DNA of 64,000 bases from CALMEC01 sp964434425 (GCA_964434425.1 CAYSVH010000005.1:1-64000); one strand, 5' to 3'. Shown: positions 1-8,852, numbered from the stretch's first letter. Translations and numbers: made by a program. The notes: generated by a model from the letters alone, not told the origin.

Positions 1-125
1 CGGCTGCTGAGGCCGCGCCGGCTGCTGAGGCCGCGCCGGCTGCTGAGGCCGCGCCAGCTGCTGAGGCCGCACCGGCTGCTGAGAGCACGAACGGCACCCC
101 CGAGGGTGAGGAGGCCGGAGCGTGA
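1..125 (+). CDS. rpsB: 30S ribosomal protein S2, C-terminal tail (partial)
   Basis: Only the last 40 codons are in the window. The reading frame ending in TGA at 123-125 gives four AAEAAP repeats, then a short acidic tail ending EEAGA. No S2 core is visible; the identity rests on position, because rpsB almost always lies directly upstream of tsf and the stop overlaps the tsf GTG start. Many high-GC actinobacterial S2 proteins carry disordered Ala/Glu/Pro tails, which fits. The other possibility is an unrelated Ala-rich protein, which I think unlikely. Confidence 0.7.
   Translation, partial: AAEAAPAAEAAPAAEAAPAAEAAPAAESTNGTPEGEEAGA
3..83 (+). repeat. 18-bp coding repeat, four copies plus a partial
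   Basis: The unit GCTGCTGAGGCCGCGCCG starts at 3, 21, 39 and 57, with one or two substitutions in the later copies, and a partial fifth starts at 75. Each unit encodes AAEAAP in the presumed S2 tail. Copy number can vary by slippage. Confidence 0.9.
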
Positions 126-736
126 GCGACTACACACCCTCCGCGAAGGAGGTCAAGGAGCTCCGCGACGCCACCGGTGCCGGGATCATGGACTGCAAGG
201 CCGCCCTGGCCGAGACGTCAGGCGACCAGGAGAAGGCGCGCGACCTGCTGCGGGCCAAGGGTGCCGCCGACGCCGCCAAGCGGGGTGACCGCGAGGCGGG
301 CGAGGGTGCCATCCACAGCTACATCCATGCGGGCGGACGCGTCGGGGTTCTCGTCGAGATCAACTGCGAGACCGACTTCGTCGCGCGCAGCGACGACTTC
401 CACGAGTTCGTCCACGACGTCGCCCTCCACATCGCCGCGCTGGACCCGCTGTACGTTTCCAGCGACGCCATCCCGGACGACTACAAGGAGCGTGAGCGGG
501 CGGTCTACGTCGAGCAGGCCAAGGAGCAGGGCGTCGACGAGAAGTTCCGCGACAAGGCCGTCGACGGCAAGCTCGCGAAGCACCTCAAGGAGATCTCGCT
601 CCTGGACCAGGAGTTCGTCCGCGACCAGGGCGAGAAGAAGCCGCGTTCCATCGAGGACCTCCGGGTGGAGTTCGCCGCCAAGCTCGGTGAGAACCTCACA
701 ATCCGTCGCTTCACGCGCTATGAGCTCGGCGGATAG
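122..736 (+). CDS. tsf: Translation elongation factor Ts
   Basis: A 204-residue protein that exchanges GDP for GTP on EF-Tu in the cytoplasm. The N-terminal UBA-like domain carries the family signature around residues 20-31 (TGAGIMDCKAAL), and the core has the INCETDFVAR block near residue 80. The length fits the short EF-Ts form common outside the gammaproteobacteria. The GTG start at 122 overlaps the upstream stop. The stop at 734-736 overlaps the pyrH start, so tsf and pyrH are probably translationally coupled. Confidence 0.97.
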   Translation: MSDYTPSAKEVKELRDATGAGIMDCKAALAETSGDQEKARDLLRAKGAADAAKRGDREAGEGAIHSYIHAGGRVGVLVEINCETDFVARSDDFHEFVHDVALHIAALDPLYVSSDAIPDDYKERERAVYVEQAKEQGVDEKFRDKAVDGKLAKHLKEISLLDQEFVRDQGEKKPRSIEDLRVEFAAKLGENLTIRRFTRYELGG

Positions 737-1490
737 CGACATCGCAGGAACGTCCGGGGACGGTCCGGCGGTTCGCCGGATCGTCCTCAAACTGTCGGGG
801 GAGGCGCTCCTCGGGGAACGCCAGTACGGCATCGATCCCGAGCGAATCTCTGCCGTCGCCCGTCAGGTCGCCGAGACGGTGCGCCTGGGCGTCGAGACGG
901 CCATCGTGGTCGGGGCCGGCAACATCTTCCGCGGGGTCGCGGGAGCCGCCCGGGGCATGGACCGCTCGACCGCGGACTACATGGGCATGATCGCCACGGT
1001 CCTGAACGCGCTCTCCATCCAGGACGCCCTGGAGAAGATCGGGGTCAGCACCCGTGTCCAGTCGGCGATCGCGATCCAGGAGGTCGCCGAGCCGTACATC
1101 CGGCGTCGCGCCATGCGTCACCTCGAGAAGGGCCGCGTCGTCATCTTCGCCGGAGGCACGGGCAATCCGTTCTTCACCACCGACACGACCGCCGCTCTGC
1201 GCGCGCTTGAGATCGGCGCCGAGTGCATCCTCATGGCGAAGAACGCGGTCGACGGCGTCATGGACCGGGACCCCCGAGAGGACCCGAACGCGGAGCTCAT
1301 CCCCGAGATCTCGCACATGGAGGCCATCGAGCGCGGTCTGCGCGTCATGGACACCACCGCGCTGACACTCTGCATGGACAACGACCTCCCCATCATCGTC
1401 TTCAACATGGCGGACGAGGCGAACATCCGGAAGATCCTGGACGGCCAGCGAGTCGGTACGCTTGTCTCCACGACGAAAGAGGAGCGATGA
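720..1490 (+). CDS. pyrH: Uridylate kinase (UMP kinase)
   Basis: A 256-residue amino-acid-kinase fold enzyme that phosphorylates UMP to UDP for pyrimidine nucleotide synthesis. The phosphate-binding LKLSGEALLG lies near residue 25, followed by GAGNIFRG and an FFTTDTTAALRA-type nucleotide loop. The ATG at 720 lies inside the end of tsf. It adds about 15 poorly conserved residues before the kinase core, so a slightly later start is possible. The gene sits in the standard tsf-pyrH-frr order and overlaps frr by ATGA. Confidence 0.96.
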   Translation: MSSADSDIAGTSGDGPAVRRIVLKLSGEALLGERQYGIDPERISAVARQVAETVRLGVETAIVVGAGNIFRGVAGAARGMDRSTADYMGMIATVLNALSIQDALEKIGVSTRVQSAIAIQEVAEPYIRRRAMRHLEKGRVVIFAGGTGNPFFTTDTTAALRALEIGAECILMAKNAVDGVMDRDPREDPNAELIPEISHMEAIERGLRVMDTTALTLCMDNDLPIIVFNMADEANIRKILDGQRVGTLVSTTKEER

Positions 1491-2041
1491 AAGAGCTCAT
1501 TGCGGACGCCCGCCGTCGTATGGGTGGCGCGCTCAGCGCATTGGAGGACGACTTCCACACGGTCCGCACCGGTCGGGCGTCGGCCAGTGTGCTCGACAAG
1601 GTGGTCGTCGACGCGTACGGATCCGAGATGCCCCTGAACCAGGTCGCGCAGATCAACGTGCCCGAGGCACGCCTGATCACGGTCCAGCCGTTCGACAAGT
1701 CGCTCACCAAGAGCATCGAGAAGGCCATCCAGGAGGCACAGCTCGGCCTGACGCCCTCGAACGACGGTCAGGTGATCCGGCTGCCCGTGCCGCCGCTCAC
1801 CGAGGAGCGACGCAAGGAGTACGTCAAGCTCGCACACAAGATGGCGGAGGACGCCCGCATCGCCGTCCGCAACGTCCGTCGCGACGTCCTCAACGACGTG
1901 AAGCGCCAGGAGAAGGAGGGCGACATCACCCGCGACGACGTCGCGCGCGCGTCGGACGAGGTCCAGAAGATCACCGATGCCGAGGTGAAGGCCATCGACG
2001 AGGCCCTGGCGCGCAAAGAGGCCGAGATCCTCGAGGTGTAG
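1487..2041 (+). CDS. frr: Ribosome recycling factor
   Basis: A 184-residue protein, the standard length. With EF-G it splits post-termination ribosomes. The whole sequence matches the family: the helical arm with FHTVRTGRAS near residue 20, the VRLPVPPLTEERRKEYVK-type segment and the DVARASDEVQKITD helix near the end. The ATG overlaps the pyrH stop (ATGA), and the stop shares one base with the next GTG start. Confidence 0.97.
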   Translation: MKELIADARRRMGGALSALEDDFHTVRTGRASASVLDKVVVDAYGSEMPLNQVAQINVPEARLITVQPFDKSLTKSIEKAIQEAQLGLTPSNDGQVIRLPVPPLTEERRKEYVKLAHKMAEDARIAVRNVRRDVLNDVKRQEKEGDITRDDVARASDEVQKITDAEVKAIDEALARKEAEILEV

Positions 2042-2829
2042 TGGTCGAGGCGAAGCGTCGGCTCTGGGGGCGGCTGCGCTCACGCGCGCGGTCGGCGCGC
2101 GCCCTTCTGGGGATGGACCGTCACGACGAACGTCGGCGCGGTCCGGAGAACGAGGTGCCGCGCGGCGTCGCGATCATCATGGACGGCAACGCCCGCTGGG
2201 CGCGTGAGCACCGCCGACCCATCGCCGCCGGGCATCGGGAGGGGGCGAAGGCGCTCAAACGGATCGTCCGCGCCGCGTCCGACATGGGCGTCGAGGAGCT
2301 CACGGTGTTCTCGTTCTCGACGGAGAACTGGTCGCGGCCCGAGGACGAGGTGAACGATCTGATGAGTCTGTTCAGCGAGCTGATCGACCGTGAGACGGAC
2401 GAGCTCAATCGTGAGAACGTGCGGATGACGTTCATCGGGCGGCTGCATGACCTCCCGGGCGAGCTGCAGGAGCGCATCGCCATGTCGGAGGAGTCGACGG
2501 CCGGCAACCGCGGTCTCCGTCTCTTCGTGGCCATGAACTACGGGGCACGCAGCGAGATCGTGGACGCGGCCCGGCGCTTTGTCGCCCGCTACGGCGAGGA
2601 GGGAGGGGAGGAGGAGTTCTCGTCCGTCATGGCCGAGAGCGGGCTGCGCGACCCGGAGCTCCTGATCCGCACGAGCGGTGAGCAGCGGCTCTCGAACTTC
2701 CTGCTGTGGCAGTGCGCGTACTCCGAGCTGTACTTCAGTCCCCGCCTGTGGCCCGACTTCACGCCGGAGGATCTCGAGGCGGCCATCGAGCACTACGCCC
2801 AGTGCCAGCGGAGGTTCGGCGCACGGTGA
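2041..2829 (+). CDS. uppS: Isoprenyl transferase (undecaprenyl diphosphate synthase family)
   Basis: A cis-prenyltransferase of 262 residues that condenses isopentenyl diphosphates into the long polyprenyl carrier for cell wall synthesis. The signature VAIIMDGNARWA lies near residue 43 (most members have DGNGRW), and the C-terminal RTSGEQRLSNFLLWQ and YSELYF blocks are intact. The chosen GTG shares one base with the frr stop and gives a basic N-terminal extension of about 24 residues. An ATG at 2113 would give a shorter protein closer to the family core. Product chain length cannot be read from the sequence. Confidence 0.93.
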   Translation: MVEAKRRLWGRLRSRARSARALLGMDRHDERRRGPENEVPRGVAIIMDGNARWAREHRRPIAAGHREGAKALKRIVRAASDMGVEELTVFSFSTENWSRPEDEVNDLMSLFSELIDRETDELNRENVRMTFIGRLHDLPGELQERIAMSEESTAGNRGLRLFVAMNYGARSEIVDAARRFVARYGEEGGEEEFSSVMAESGLRDPELLIRTSGEQRLSNFLLWQCAYSELYFSPRLWPDFTPEDLEAAIEHYAQCQRRFGAR

Positions 2830-3614
2830 TCAACCGCATCCTCATCGCTGTCCCCGGAATCGCACTGGCCGTGGGCGCCGTCTGGCTCGGCGGCTGGGTC
2901 TTCGCCCTCGCCATCGCGGTCGTCGCCGGGCTGGCCGTCACCGAGTTCCTGGGGCTTCTGGCCGGCACGGGCCCGGTGCGCTGGGCGGCGTATACCGGCG
3001 TGCTGATCTGTGTCGGGCTGGCCGCCACCCTCGACATCCCGGAGCGCGGGGCGCTCGTGGGCGTCGGCGCGTCGGTCGTGCTGGCCGCCGTCGGCGGGCT
3101 CATGCTGGCCGAGCGCGTCGACGTGACGAAACGCGTCGCCCTCACGGCGTTCGGCGCGATCTACATCGGCGTGCCGATGGCGCTTCTCATCGCCCTGCGG
3201 GACCTGGACTTCGGCGCGGCCGCCGTCGCGAACATCCTCGTGGGGACCTGGACGTTCGACACGTTCTCGTACTTCGGGGGACGGCTTCTGGGCCGCCACG
3301 CCATCGCGCCCCGCACCTCACCCAAGAAGACCGTCGAGGGGTTCGTGGTCGGGATCATCGGCGGGACGGCGTCGGTGGCGGTGGCCGGCATCTGGATGGA
3401 CTGGATCGACTGGCACCAGTCCATCATCCTGGGCGCGGTGATCTGCGTGGTCGCCTACTTCGGTGACCTGTTCGAGTCGCTCATGAAGCGCGACCTGGGC
3501 ATCAAGGACTCCGGGCGCCTGCTGGGGGAACACGGCGGAGTGCTCGACCGGTTCGATGCGCTCTTTTTCACGTCGGTCGCAGGTTTCTACGCGACGGTGT
3601 GGCTCGTGGGCTGA
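2826..3614 (+). CDS. cdsA: Phosphatidate cytidylyltransferase
   Basis: A 262-residue integral membrane enzyme that makes CDP-diacylglycerol from phosphatidate and CTP, the precursor of phospholipids. Several hydrophobic helices precede the C-terminal CDS signature SLMKRDLGIKDSGRLLGEHG followed by GVLDR, which matches the family pattern. The GTG start overlaps the uppS stop. It provides substrate for the CDP-alcohol phosphotransferase encoded at 8276. Confidence 0.95.
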   Translation: MINRILIAVPGIALAVGAVWLGGWVFALAIAVVAGLAVTEFLGLLAGTGPVRWAAYTGVLICVGLAATLDIPERGALVGVGASVVLAAVGGLMLAERVDVTKRVALTAFGAIYIGVPMALLIALRDLDFGAAAVANILVGTWTFDTFSYFGGRLLGRHAIAPRTSPKKTVEGFVVGIIGGTASVAVAGIWMDWIDWHQSIILGAVICVVAYFGDLFESLMKRDLGIKDSGRLLGEHGGVLDRFDALFFTSVAGFYATVWLVG

Positions 3615-3627
3615 TCCCCGCCCGTCC

Positions 3628-3646
3628 GTGTGCGGTTAACGCACAC
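3628..3646 (+). terminator. Small hairpin after cdsA
   Basis: Arms GTGTGCG and CGCACAC (7 bp) surround a GTTAA loop 14 bases after the cdsA stop. There is no T-run, so termination is uncertain. It lies ten bases before the large palindrome. Confidence 0.35.
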
Positions 3647-3655
3647 CTGGGCGCC

Positions 3656-3706
3656 GTGTTAGCAGCGGGTTAATGGTGCCAGGCACCATTAACCCGCTGC
3701 TAACAC
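3656..3706. repeat. Perfect 51-bp palindrome between cdsA and dxr
   Basis: Arms of 25 bp (3656-3680 and 3682-3706) are exact reverse complements around a single A at 3681. The centre is GGTGCCAGGCACC, flanked by TTAACCCGCTGCTAACAC on the right arm. It is AT-richer than the surroundings. A weaker site with the same GTGCCTGGCAC core occurs at 12849-12859. The form resembles REP-type palindromes, but a terminator or cruciform is also possible. Confidence 0.95.
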
Positions 3707-3832
3707 AACGAACCCGGCGGTCGTCAGGTCCGCATGGGGGATCGAGGTCCGGGGCAGAAGCCGTGCTCGCCGCGACCGACCGCTCCCACCCGGCTCCGGC
3801 GGGAATACTCCCGTGCCAGCTACGATTCACCG

Positions 3833-4942
3833 ATGCCGAAGCGCGTGCTCATCCTCGGGTCCACGGGGTCCATCGGTGTCCAGGCCATCGATGTGATCGA
3901 CGGATCGGACGATCTGACGCTGTGCGGGCTCGCCTGCGGTCGCGACGAGGACACCCTCGCCCGGCAGGCCGCTGCGCACGGGGACATCCACACCAGCTGC
4001 ACCACCGGCACGGGCACGATCCTGGCCGATCCCGGCTTCGAGGCGCTCATCGACGTGGCGGCGCCGGACATCGTCCTCAACGCCATCGTCGGCGCGGCCG
4101 GTCTCCGCCCGACCCTTTCCGCCCTCGATCGCGGCATCGACGTGGCCCTCGCCAACAAGGAGAGCCTCGTCGTCGGCGGCGAGCTCGTCCGCACGGCGCG
4201 TGAGCGCACCGGTGCGCGCCTCCTGCCGGTCGACTCGGAACACTCCGCCCTCTTTCAACTCCTCGAGAACGTCGATCGGACGCGCGTGCGGTCGACGATC
4301 CTCACCGCGTCCGGAGGGCCCTTCCGCGGCCGCAGTCGTGACGAGCTGGCCTCGGTGACGGTGCACGACGCGCTCGCCCACCCCACCTGGACCATGGGCG
4401 CCAAGATCACCATCGATTCGGCCACCCTCATGAACAAGGGCCTCGAGGTCATCGAGGCCCGGCACCTCTTCGATCTGACGGACGAGGAGGTCGAGGTGGT
4501 GGTGCATCCGCAGTCGTTCGTGCACGCCATGATCCGGATGGTCGACGGCAGCGTCATCACGCACTGCGGCCCGCCCGACATGCGGATCCCGATCGGGCAC
4601 GCACTCACCTGGCCCGAGCGTCCGCCGACCCATGATCCCGCCGACCTCTTCGGCCGCCGACTCGACTTCGAGGCGCCGGACACCGACACGTTCCGCTGCC
4701 TCGCGCTGGCCCGCCAGGCCGGACGCACCGGCGGCACGGCGCCGGCCGTCCTGAACGCCGCGAACGAGGTCGCCGTCGCGGCCTTCCTGGACGGACGGAT
4801 CCGCTTCCTCGACATCGCCGATCTCGTCGATGCGGCCCTCCAGACACACGACACCGCAGCCGCAAGCAGCCTCGATGTCGTCCTCGACGCCGATCGCGCG
4901 GCGCGCGACCACGTCACCCGCGCACTGGCGGTCCGCGCATGA
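3833..4942 (+). CDS. dxr: 1-deoxy-D-xylulose 5-phosphate reductoisomerase
   Basis: A 369-residue NADPH-dependent enzyme making 2-C-methyl-D-erythritol 4-phosphate, the committed step of the MEP isoprenoid pathway. The N-terminal Rossmann motif is LGSTGSIG (residues 8-15), followed by ALANKESLV, the metal-binding PVDSEHSALFQ, the active-site ASGGPFR, and TMGAKITIDSATLMNKGLE. The ATG at 3833 places the Rossmann motif at the normal distance. It overlaps the next gene by ATGA and is part of a dxr-rseP-ispG operon. Confidence 0.97.
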   Translation: MPKRVLILGSTGSIGVQAIDVIDGSDDLTLCGLACGRDEDTLARQAAAHGDIHTSCTTGTGTILADPGFEALIDVAAPDIVLNAIVGAAGLRPTLSALDRGIDVALANKESLVVGGELVRTARERTGARLLPVDSEHSALFQLLENVDRTRVRSTILTASGGPFRGRSRDELASVTVHDALAHPTWTMGAKITIDSATLMNKGLEVIEARHLFDLTDEEVEVVVHPQSFVHAMIRMVDGSVITHCGPPDMRIPIGHALTWPERPPTHDPADLFGRRLDFEAPDTDTFRCLALARQAGRTGGTAPAVLNAANEVAVAAFLDGRIRFLDIADLVDAALQTHDTAAASSLDVVLDADRAARDHVTRALAVRA

Positions 4943-6210
4943 CGCTCGTGAACGTCCTCGTCTTCGTGGCCATCCTCATGGTCCTGATCCTGCTCCACGA
5001 GATGGGTCACATGGTCGTCGCCAAGTGGTGCGGCATGCGGGTCGAGCGCTTCTCGATCTTCTTCGGTCGGCCGATCTGGTCGTTCAAACGGGGCGAGACG
5101 GTGTACGGCATCGGCTGGATCCCCCTCGGCGGCTACGTGGCGATCACCGGGATGACCCGTGACTCCCTGGTCGAGCGCGAGACGATCACGGTTCCGCGTG
5201 ACGATCCGCGGGCGGAGGAGATCGTGCGTGAGGAGGAACGGGCCCGCGAGGAACGTCGGCGCATCCAGCCGACGCTTGAGGGCTGGTTCCGCGTGGGGCG
5301 GTGGCCGGATCAGGGTGACGTGACGCTGGGACGCGATGTGCCCATGTCGCCTGAACTCGCGAAGCGGGCCTACTGCAACTCGACCACGCCCCGCAAGGTG
5401 GCGACCATCCTCGCGGGGCCCGTCGCCAACATCATCGTGGCCATCGTGGCCTTCGCCCTCGCCTTCTGGATCGGTACGCCCGACTACCGGTTGGACGGCC
5501 AGATCCGGAGCGTCTCCCCGGACAGCCCCGCGCAGGTCGCGGGACTGCAGGCGGGGGACCGCATCACCGCCGTGAACGGTGTCGTGATCCCGCAGGACGG
5601 GGATGGGGTCGAGGCCGGCGTCGAGCGGGCACGGACCGAGCTCCAGCGCCACCCCGGCCAGTCCGTCGACGTCACCTTCGTCCGCGACGGGGTCAGCCAG
5701 ACGGTCCGCACGCCCCCGCTCACGTCGGACCCCGACGACCCCGACGTGGGCCGGATCGGCGTCATGTTCGACCGGTACCAGCAGGGCGTGATCCGTGACG
5801 GTCCCGCCGAGGGCCTGTGGAACGCCGTCGAGTTCACCGGATACCTGACCAAGGAACAGGTGAAGGCGCTCGGACGACTCTTCACCGATGACGAGGTGCG
5901 TGAGCAGGTGCAGGGGCCCATCGGCATCGGCGCCACCTACAACGAGTTCGCCTCCGAGGGGCTCAGCGTCATACTGCGATTCGTCGGGATCATCAGCCTC
6001 ATCCTGGCGATCATGAACCTGATCCCGCTCCTGCCGCTGGACGGGGGACACATCGTCTTCGCGCTCGCCGAACGCATCCGTGGGAGGGCGCTGTCGATCG
6101 CCACGTACCAGCGGGCGTCGATCATCGGCATCGGTTTGATCCTTATCCTCGCGTTCTACGCGTTCAGCAACGACATCAGCCGTTTGACGGGGGAGGGCTT
6201 CCAGCGATGA
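4939..6210 (+). CDS. rseP: Site-2 protease family intramembrane zinc metalloprotease (RseP/Rip1-like)
   Basis: A 423-residue M50 protease that cuts membrane-bound substrates, classically anti-sigma factors, inside the bilayer. HEMGH at residues 20-24 lies in the first membrane helix and the third zinc ligand is in LPLDGGH near residue 366. One PDZ domain spans roughly residues 185-270 (IRSVSPDSPAQVAGLQAGDRI). An unusual charged Arg/Glu-rich insert (about residues 75-120) precedes the second membrane helix. The substrate is unknown. The gene lies between dxr and ispG, the standard actinobacterial order, and overlaps both by ATGA. Confidence 0.93.
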   Translation: MTLVNVLVFVAILMVLILLHEMGHMVVAKWCGMRVERFSIFFGRPIWSFKRGETVYGIGWIPLGGYVAITGMTRDSLVERETITVPRDDPRAEEIVREEERAREERRRIQPTLEGWFRVGRWPDQGDVTLGRDVPMSPELAKRAYCNSTTPRKVATILAGPVANIIVAIVAFALAFWIGTPDYRLDGQIRSVSPDSPAQVAGLQAGDRITAVNGVVIPQDGDGVEAGVERARTELQRHPGQSVDVTFVRDGVSQTVRTPPLTSDPDDPDVGRIGVMFDRYQQGVIRDGPAEGLWNAVEFTGYLTKEQVKALGRLFTDDEVREQVQGPIGIGATYNEFASEGLSVILRFVGIISLILAIMNLIPLLPLDGGHIVFALAERIRGRALSIATYQRASIIGIGLILILAFYAFSNDISRLTGEGFQR

Positions 6211-7439
6211 GGCGGACGAGCGTCACGTGCATGGTCGGCGACGTGGCCGTCGGTGGCGACGCACCGGTCGTCGTCCAGTCGATGACGAACACGGACACGG
6301 CGGACGCCCCGTCCACGGCCCGGCAGGTGGCGGCGCTGGCCGATGCGGGGTCCGAGATCGTCCGCATCACCGTCAACAACCGCGCGTCGGCGGCGAGGGT
6401 CGCCGAGATCCGCGACCGGCTTCGCGACGACCACGGCGTGTCGGTTCCCCTCGTCGGTGACTTCCACTACAACGGACACACCCTGCTGCGCGAGTTCCCG
6501 GACTGCGCCGACGCGCTCGACAAGTTCCGCATCAACCCCGGCAACGTCGGCCGGCGCGATCGGCACGACAGCAACTTCGCCGAGATCGTCCAGGCGGCCA
6601 TCGACCACGGAAAACCGGTCCGGATCGGGGTCAACGCCGGTTCGCTGGATCCGGAGCTCCTCGACGACCTCATGGACGGAAACGCCCGTTCGGACGCTCC
6701 GAAGAGCGCCGAGGAGGTCGTCCGCGAGGCCATGGTTCAGAGCGCGCTGCGATCGGCCGAGGCCGCCGAGGAGATCGGCCTCGGACACGACCGCATCATC
6801 CTGTCGTGCAAGGCCAGCCGTCTGACCGAGATGGTCGCGGTCTACCGTGATCTCGCGGGACGTTGCGACTACCCGCTCCACCTCGGTCTCACCGAGGCGG
6901 GCATGTCGACCAAGGGGATCGTCGCGACGTCCGCGGCGCTGTCGGTCCTCCTCGAGGGCGGCATCGGCGACACCATCCGCGCGTCGCTCACGCCCGAACC
7001 CGGAGGCGACCGCTCCCTCGAGGTCCGGGTCTGCCTGGACATCCTGCAGAGCCTGGGTCTGCGCTCGTTCCGGCCCGAGGTCACGGCCTGTCCGGGCTGC
7101 GGGCGTACGACCAGCACCGTCTTCCAGGAGCTCGCGCAGGCCATCGAGGCGCGCCTGGAGGAGCGGATGGCGACCTGGCGCACGGACCGGCCAGGCGTGG
7201 CGGATCTCAAGGTGGCCGTCATGGGCTGCATCGTGAACGGGCCCGGGGAGAGCCGCGCCGCCGACATCGGCATCAGCCTGCCGGGCACCGGCGAGGAGCC
7301 GCGGGCGCCGGTGTACGTGGACGGCGAGAAGCACGTGACCCTGGAGGGGCCGCGACTGGCCGAGGAATTCATGGGCCTCGTCGAGGCCTACGTGGCCCGT
7401 CGCTTCCCGTTGACCGACGCATCAACCATCGAGAGATGA
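6207..7439 (+). CDS. ispG: (E)-4-hydroxy-3-methylbut-2-enyl-diphosphate synthase
   Basis: A 410-residue iron-sulfur enzyme of the MEP pathway converting the cyclic diphosphate to HMBPP. VQSMTNTDT near residue 23, the INPGNVG loop, and cluster cysteines in CPGCGR (about residue 294) and MGCIVNGPGE (about residue 340) are present. The last residues (DASTIER) are encoded by a sequence, ATCAACCATCGAG, that matches the right end of the interspersed repeats, so the natural C-terminus seems to have been replaced or extended by element sequence. Confidence 0.96.
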   Translation: MRRTSVTCMVGDVAVGGDAPVVVQSMTNTDTADAPSTARQVAALADAGSEIVRITVNNRASAARVAEIRDRLRDDHGVSVPLVGDFHYNGHTLLREFPDCADALDKFRINPGNVGRRDRHDSNFAEIVQAAIDHGKPVRIGVNAGSLDPELLDDLMDGNARSDAPKSAEEVVREAMVQSALRSAEAAEEIGLGHDRIILSCKASRLTEMVAVYRDLAGRCDYPLHLGLTEAGMSTKGIVATSAALSVLLEGGIGDTIRASLTPEPGGDRSLEVRVCLDILQSLGLRSFRPEVTACPGCGRTTSTVFQELAQAIEARLEERMATWRTDRPGVADLKVAVMGCIVNGPGESRAADIGISLPGTGEEPRAPVYVDGEKHVTLEGPRLAEEFMGLVEAYVARRFPLTDASTIER

Positions 7440-7627
7440 TCGCTTCCACGATCTCGCGGCGTGGTGCACGCCCCCGGCGGCGCGGATGCACGACCAATCC
7501 ACCCGCCCGCCCCAGGCCAGCCACCGGACGACTCGAACAGGCGACCAGCATGCCCTTCGGCGCCCGGCGACGCCCCGCATCCGCCGGTGACACACCCCAC
7601 ATCCACGACCCCGTGGCATCAACCATC
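7435..7627. repeat. Interspersed palindromic element, copy A
   Basis: About 193 bp with imperfect terminal inverted repeats GATGATCGCTTCCAC (left) and GTGGCATCAACCATC (right). Interior blocks shared with the other copies are TCTCGCGGCGTGGTGCACGC, GCCACCGGACGACTCGAACA and CGCCCGGCGACGCCCCGCAT. It starts at the ispG stop and ends two bases before the next GTG start. Same orientation as the copies at 16178 and 46374, opposite to those at 20291 and 20456. Confidence 0.85.
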
Positions 7628-7629
7628 TC

Positions 7630-7980
7630 GTGATCAAGTGGATCATCATCGGCCTGCTGGTGGCGGGATCCTTCGGGGTGATCTGGACCGCCCCGTGGAA
7701 GGACGACGTGGACCGTGCGACGGATCGTGTGCGGGGAGCGCTCTCCACACTCGATCAGAACACCAACCGGAAGTGTTCCGACTACGGTCGGCAGGTGCCA
7801 CAGAGCGTGAAGGACGCGGTCGCCGAGGTGGAGCGCGAGGGCGCCCGCGACGCGGAGCTGGCCGACCGTGCTCGACGCCAGGCCGATGGGATCGCCGAAT
7901 GCGTGCGGCAACTGCCCGCCCTGGCGCCCGAGTGGGGCGACATCGAACGCCGCCTCCGGGGCGCCTCGCCGACTCCCTGA
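7630..7980 (+). CDS. Small membrane-anchored protein of unknown function
   Basis: A 116-residue protein with one N-terminal membrane segment (residues 4-20) and a charged, mostly helical remainder containing two cysteines (in RKCSDYG and AECVRQL). I do not recognise a family. The GTG start lies two bases after repeat copy A, so its leader comes from the element. Codon positions keep the high-GC bias of real genes here. It could be a lone gene or a read-through partner of ispG. Confidence 0.6.
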   Translation: MIKWIIIGLLVAGSFGVIWTAPWKDDVDRATDRVRGALSTLDQNTNRKCSDYGRQVPQSVKDAVAEVEREGARDAELADRARRQADGIAECVRQLPALAPEWGDIERRLRGASPTP

Positions 7981-8179
7981 CGACACGCCGGGCCGGTTCT
8001 CACGGCTCGTACCGGTGCGCGCCATGTGGACCGGCGCCCGACGTCCCGCCGGGCGCGAGAGCACGTCGCCGGATGGCCGATCGGTCTCCGGCGGCGAGGA
8101 GCCGTTTCTCCCGGGGCCGGCTGTGGCGGAGCCGCATGATCACCGCTCGCGGACCGGAGGGGGAGGGCTGCCGCTGTGC

Positions 8180-8185
8180 TAGCCT
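8180..8185 (+). promoter_or_regulatory. Probable -10 of tRNA-Pro
   Basis: TAGCCT lies ten bases before the mature 5' end of the tRNA, leaving room for a leader of about four bases. No convincing -35 is seen. Confidence 0.45.
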
Positions 8186-8195
8186 CACGGGGCTT

Positions 8196-8272
<77 letters not shown>

Positions 8273-8275
8273 CAC

Positions 8276-8833
8276 GTGAGCGAAGTCACCTGGAAAACGC
8301 GGCTCCGATGGTTGCCGAACGCGATCACCATCGGCCGCCTCGCGGGGCTGCCCGTTCTCATCTGGGCCGTCGCCACACAGTCCGGGCCCACGTCGGCGTT
8401 CGTGGCGTGGCTCTTCGCGGGCATCGCGATCACCGACTTCGTCGACGGGGCACTTGCGCGCCACCTCGACGCCGAGTCGCGCTTCGGCCGGATCGCGGAT
8501 CCCCTGGCCGATCGGCTCGTCATGGCCGTCGGGCTCGTCGCGCTCCTGGCCTTCGATCGGCTGCACTGGGCGCTGCCGACGATCATCCTGATCCGCGACG
8601 CCGGTGCCGTGATCGCCTTCGTGTGGCTCGCCCGTCGCGGTGTCGAGATGAGGGTCGACTTCTGGGGCAAGACCAGCTCCCTCGTCGCGATGGTCGCCAC
8701 GGGCGTGTGCCTCCTCAGCACCTGGGCCGGGGGAGACGTGCTCTTCTGGATCGCGGTGGTGATCTCCATCGCAACGATCATCAACTACGGGCGCGACGCG
8801 GCACGACGATTGCGAGTCTCAGGCTCCACATGA
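8276..8833 (+). CDS. CDP-alcohol phosphatidyltransferase (PgsA-like)
   Basis: A 185-residue polytopic membrane enzyme that moves a phosphatidyl group from CDP-diacylglycerol to an alcohol. The family motif DGxxARx8Gx3Dx3D is complete near residues 62-84 (DGALARHLDAESRFGRIADP, then LAD). Length and the NAITIGRL start resemble phosphatidylglycerophosphate synthase, but cardiolipin or phosphatidylinositol-phosphate synthases share the motif, so the acceptor is not certain. The GTG start is at 8276. Confidence 0.9.
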   Translation: MSEVTWKTRLRWLPNAITIGRLAGLPVLIWAVATQSGPTSAFVAWLFAGIAITDFVDGALARHLDAESRFGRIADPLADRLVMAVGLVALLAFDRLHWALPTIILIRDAGAVIAFVWLARRGVEMRVDFWGKTSSLVAMVATGVCLLSTWAGGDVLFWIAVVISIATIINYGRDAARRLRVSGST

Positions 8834-8852
8834 GGTTTTGGTCCCTGTCGGC

